This document shows positions 38,565 through 39,781 of a stretch of DNA of 39,781 bases, in pieces. Both the position numbers and the translations under genes were made by a program. The stretch's first letter is position 1. Each line of letters starts with the position of its first letter. The DNA comes from Prevotella sp. Its GTDB lineage: Bacteria > Bacteroidota > Bacteroidia > Bacteroidales > Bacteroidaceae. Location: contig JAFUZD010000030.1 of NCBI GenBank assembly GCA_017476785.1, forward strand, positions 1 through 39,781, read 5' to 3'. The notes beneath the pieces were generated by a model, which had not been told where the DNA came from, did no database searches, and saw nothing but the letters and a program-made list of their open reading frames with translations.

Positions 38565-39781
38565 ATGAAATATCTGAATAAATTAGCATCTGTCTTCTTC
38601 GTAGCAGGCCTCGGCTTGCTGACGCTGACGGGTTGCGAGGGCAGCGACCTCTACAATGTGAATGCTCCCGACTGGCTGTCAGGAATGGGCGGCGACGACT
38701 CCGGCACCACTGAGGAGCCCGAGTTGGAAGGAATGGAAGAGGACGTATACACCATCGGTGCCACGGATTTCAGCACGGGATGGTGGCAGCAGTTCTCCAA
38801 GTATTACGTGATTCCCGAGGGTGAAACGTGGAATGCCGTGTTCAATCTGAACATCGGTGCAGGTGATGACATCTACTATCACAACTTCGCCCTGATTATC
38901 TCGAACGACGTAGACCGTGGCGGCACAGGCTATACCGAGTATGGTGCCATCCGCTATGATGCCGCCTACGATGCCGGAAACTCGGAGTGGGGCGACTACA
39001 TCGACCGCAGTCTGGTGAGCAGCACGCTGACGCTGAGCCCCGTAGACAATGTGGATGCCAACGTGCAGAAGCTGGCTGGCCGCGTTGTGCTGACCATCGA
39101 CCGCTCCAATGGCGGCCTCGTGGTCAAGATGACCAATGGCACGGCTGAGAAAGTCTATGAGCAGACCACTCCGCTGGCTAACCTCAATGAAGACCAGACG
39201 AACACCAACATCCGCGCGTTCCTCGTTCCTGAGGGCAGCTACATCAACTTCCTGCAGAGCAACATCGAGCCGATTGGCGGCTTCACCTCTGCTGAAGACA
39301 AGCAGCCGCTGTCTATGGAACTGTCGGGCGTTCCGTCCGAGGTGCTCATCGGTACCGACCTCAACGAGGCTATGGCCAACGTGACGGCTACCATCAACTT
39401 TGAGCAGGGTGTCACCAAGAAGGTGACGGCTGAGGACCTGCAGTTCGAGGCCATCCCCAATATGGACGAGGTGGGTTCGAAGACGCTCGTCGTCCTCTAC
39501 AACAAGACCTTCAAAGGTAGCAACTGCGACAAGCCCATCATTGCCAGCAAGGCATTCAGCGTGGTGAACGAGCTCTCTGCATTCACGCAGACCGTCGTCG
39601 TGCCCACCCCGCTCGTGCTGGGTGCTGAGGACAACTCGTCTGGTTGGTGGTCGGCACATACCGACAACATCAAGGTAGAGCCGAAGGAGACAAAGGTGGT
39701 CAACTTCACCAACTACTCTTCGGGCGGTGCCAACTGGAACAACTTCGTCATCGTACTCAACAAGGCCAATCTGGCAGAGTA
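38565..39781 (+). CDS. SusE-position surface lipoprotein, cut by the window end
   Basis: A frame of 405 codons open to the window end, starting at ATG 38565, 50 bp after susD2. The signal peptide ends LTLTGC followed by EGSD, a lipobox with acidic residues typical of surface lipoproteins. Two related beta-rich modules are visible: one with FSTGWWQQFSKYYVIPEGET near residue 65 and one with NSSGWWSAHTDNIKVEPKET near residue 355, about 290 residues apart. Each aligns around GWW and a later HNFALII / NNFVIVL segment. I do not recognise the family, but the position after SusD suggests a glycan-binding protein. It is the third member of the SusC2/SusD2 locus, and the 3' end is missing. Confidence 0.8.
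   Translation, partial: MKYLNKLASVFFVAGLGLLTLTGCEGSDLYNVNAPDWLSGMGGDDSGTTEEPELEGMEEDVYTIGATDFSTGWWQQFSKYYVIPEGETWNAVFNLNIGAGDDIYYHNFALIISNDVDRGGTGYTEYGAIRYDAAYDAGNSEWGDYIDRSLVSSTLTLSPVDNVDANVQKLAGRVVLTIDRSNGGLVVKMTNGTAEKVYEQTTPLANLNEDQTNTNIRAFLVPEGSYINFLQSNIEPIGGFTSAEDKQPLSMELSGVPSEVLIGTDLNEAMANVTATINFEQGVTKKVTAEDLQFEAIPNMDEVGSKTLVVLYNKTFKGSNCDKPIIASKAFSVVNELSAFTQTVVVPTPLVLGAEDNSSGWWSAHTDNIKVEPKETKVVNFTNYSSGGANWNNFVIVLNKANLAE

Overview
The window looks like a Bacteroidales chromosome, most likely Prevotella or a close relative. Three things point there: paired SusC/SusD genes, lipoproteins whose lipobox cysteine is followed by acidic residues, and many starts preceded by the Bacteroidetes -7 box (TAnnTTTG) instead of a sigma-70 promoter. 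Genus and species are inference.

Layout. (1) 1-6126: a three-gene plus-strand module (radical SAM protein cut by the window edge, AlbA_2/ATPase-type protein, and a large protein with RpoA-CTD-like, sigma-region-4-like and winged-helix segments), with a cluster of short repeats before the third gene. Function unknown. (2) 6127-6911: a non-coding stretch and a small secreted Cys-Cys-rich protein. (3) 7032-16591, minus strand: susC-susD-susE-susF followed by a separately promoted, secreted GH13 amylase with a starch-binding module and a type IX secretion-like tail. (4) 16592-26906, plus strand: a divergent LacI-family regulator, an SLC45-like sugar MFS transporter, a PAP2 phosphatase, a DPE2-like MalQ with N-terminal CBM20 modules, a SusB-type GH97 alpha-glucosidase and a type I pullulanase. 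(5) 26907-30601: an AT-richer block with a strongly base-paired candidate ncRNA, a two-TM protein of unknown function and a leucine-rich/WG-repeat protein. It separates the starch genes from (6) 30678-33294: susA neopullulanase and a SprT-like protein. (7) 33505-39781: a second SusC/SusD/lipoprotein locus whose susC carries an in-frame TAG, with the last gene cut by the window edge.

How the starch genes fit together (inference from families): SusD/E/F capture starch, the secreted amylase cuts it, SusC imports oligosaccharides, the exported SusA, PulA and SusB trim them to maltose and glucose, the MFS protein carries maltose-type sugars across the inner membrane and cytoplasmic MalQ disproportionates them. 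A 16-bp palindrome (best copy ATGCAAACGTTTGCAT) lies upstream of the susC/lacI divergent promoters, the amylase and malQ. Its distance to each -7 box is nearly constant (54-57 bp), which suggests one LacI-type regulator acting as an activator.

Other notable structure: tandem 9-bp repeats (Glu-X-Ser) inserted in frame in both the MFS transporter and MalQ, a 21-bp-period palindromic array between the MFS and PAP2 genes, a GC-rich palindrome inserted in susA, and the candidate ncRNA.
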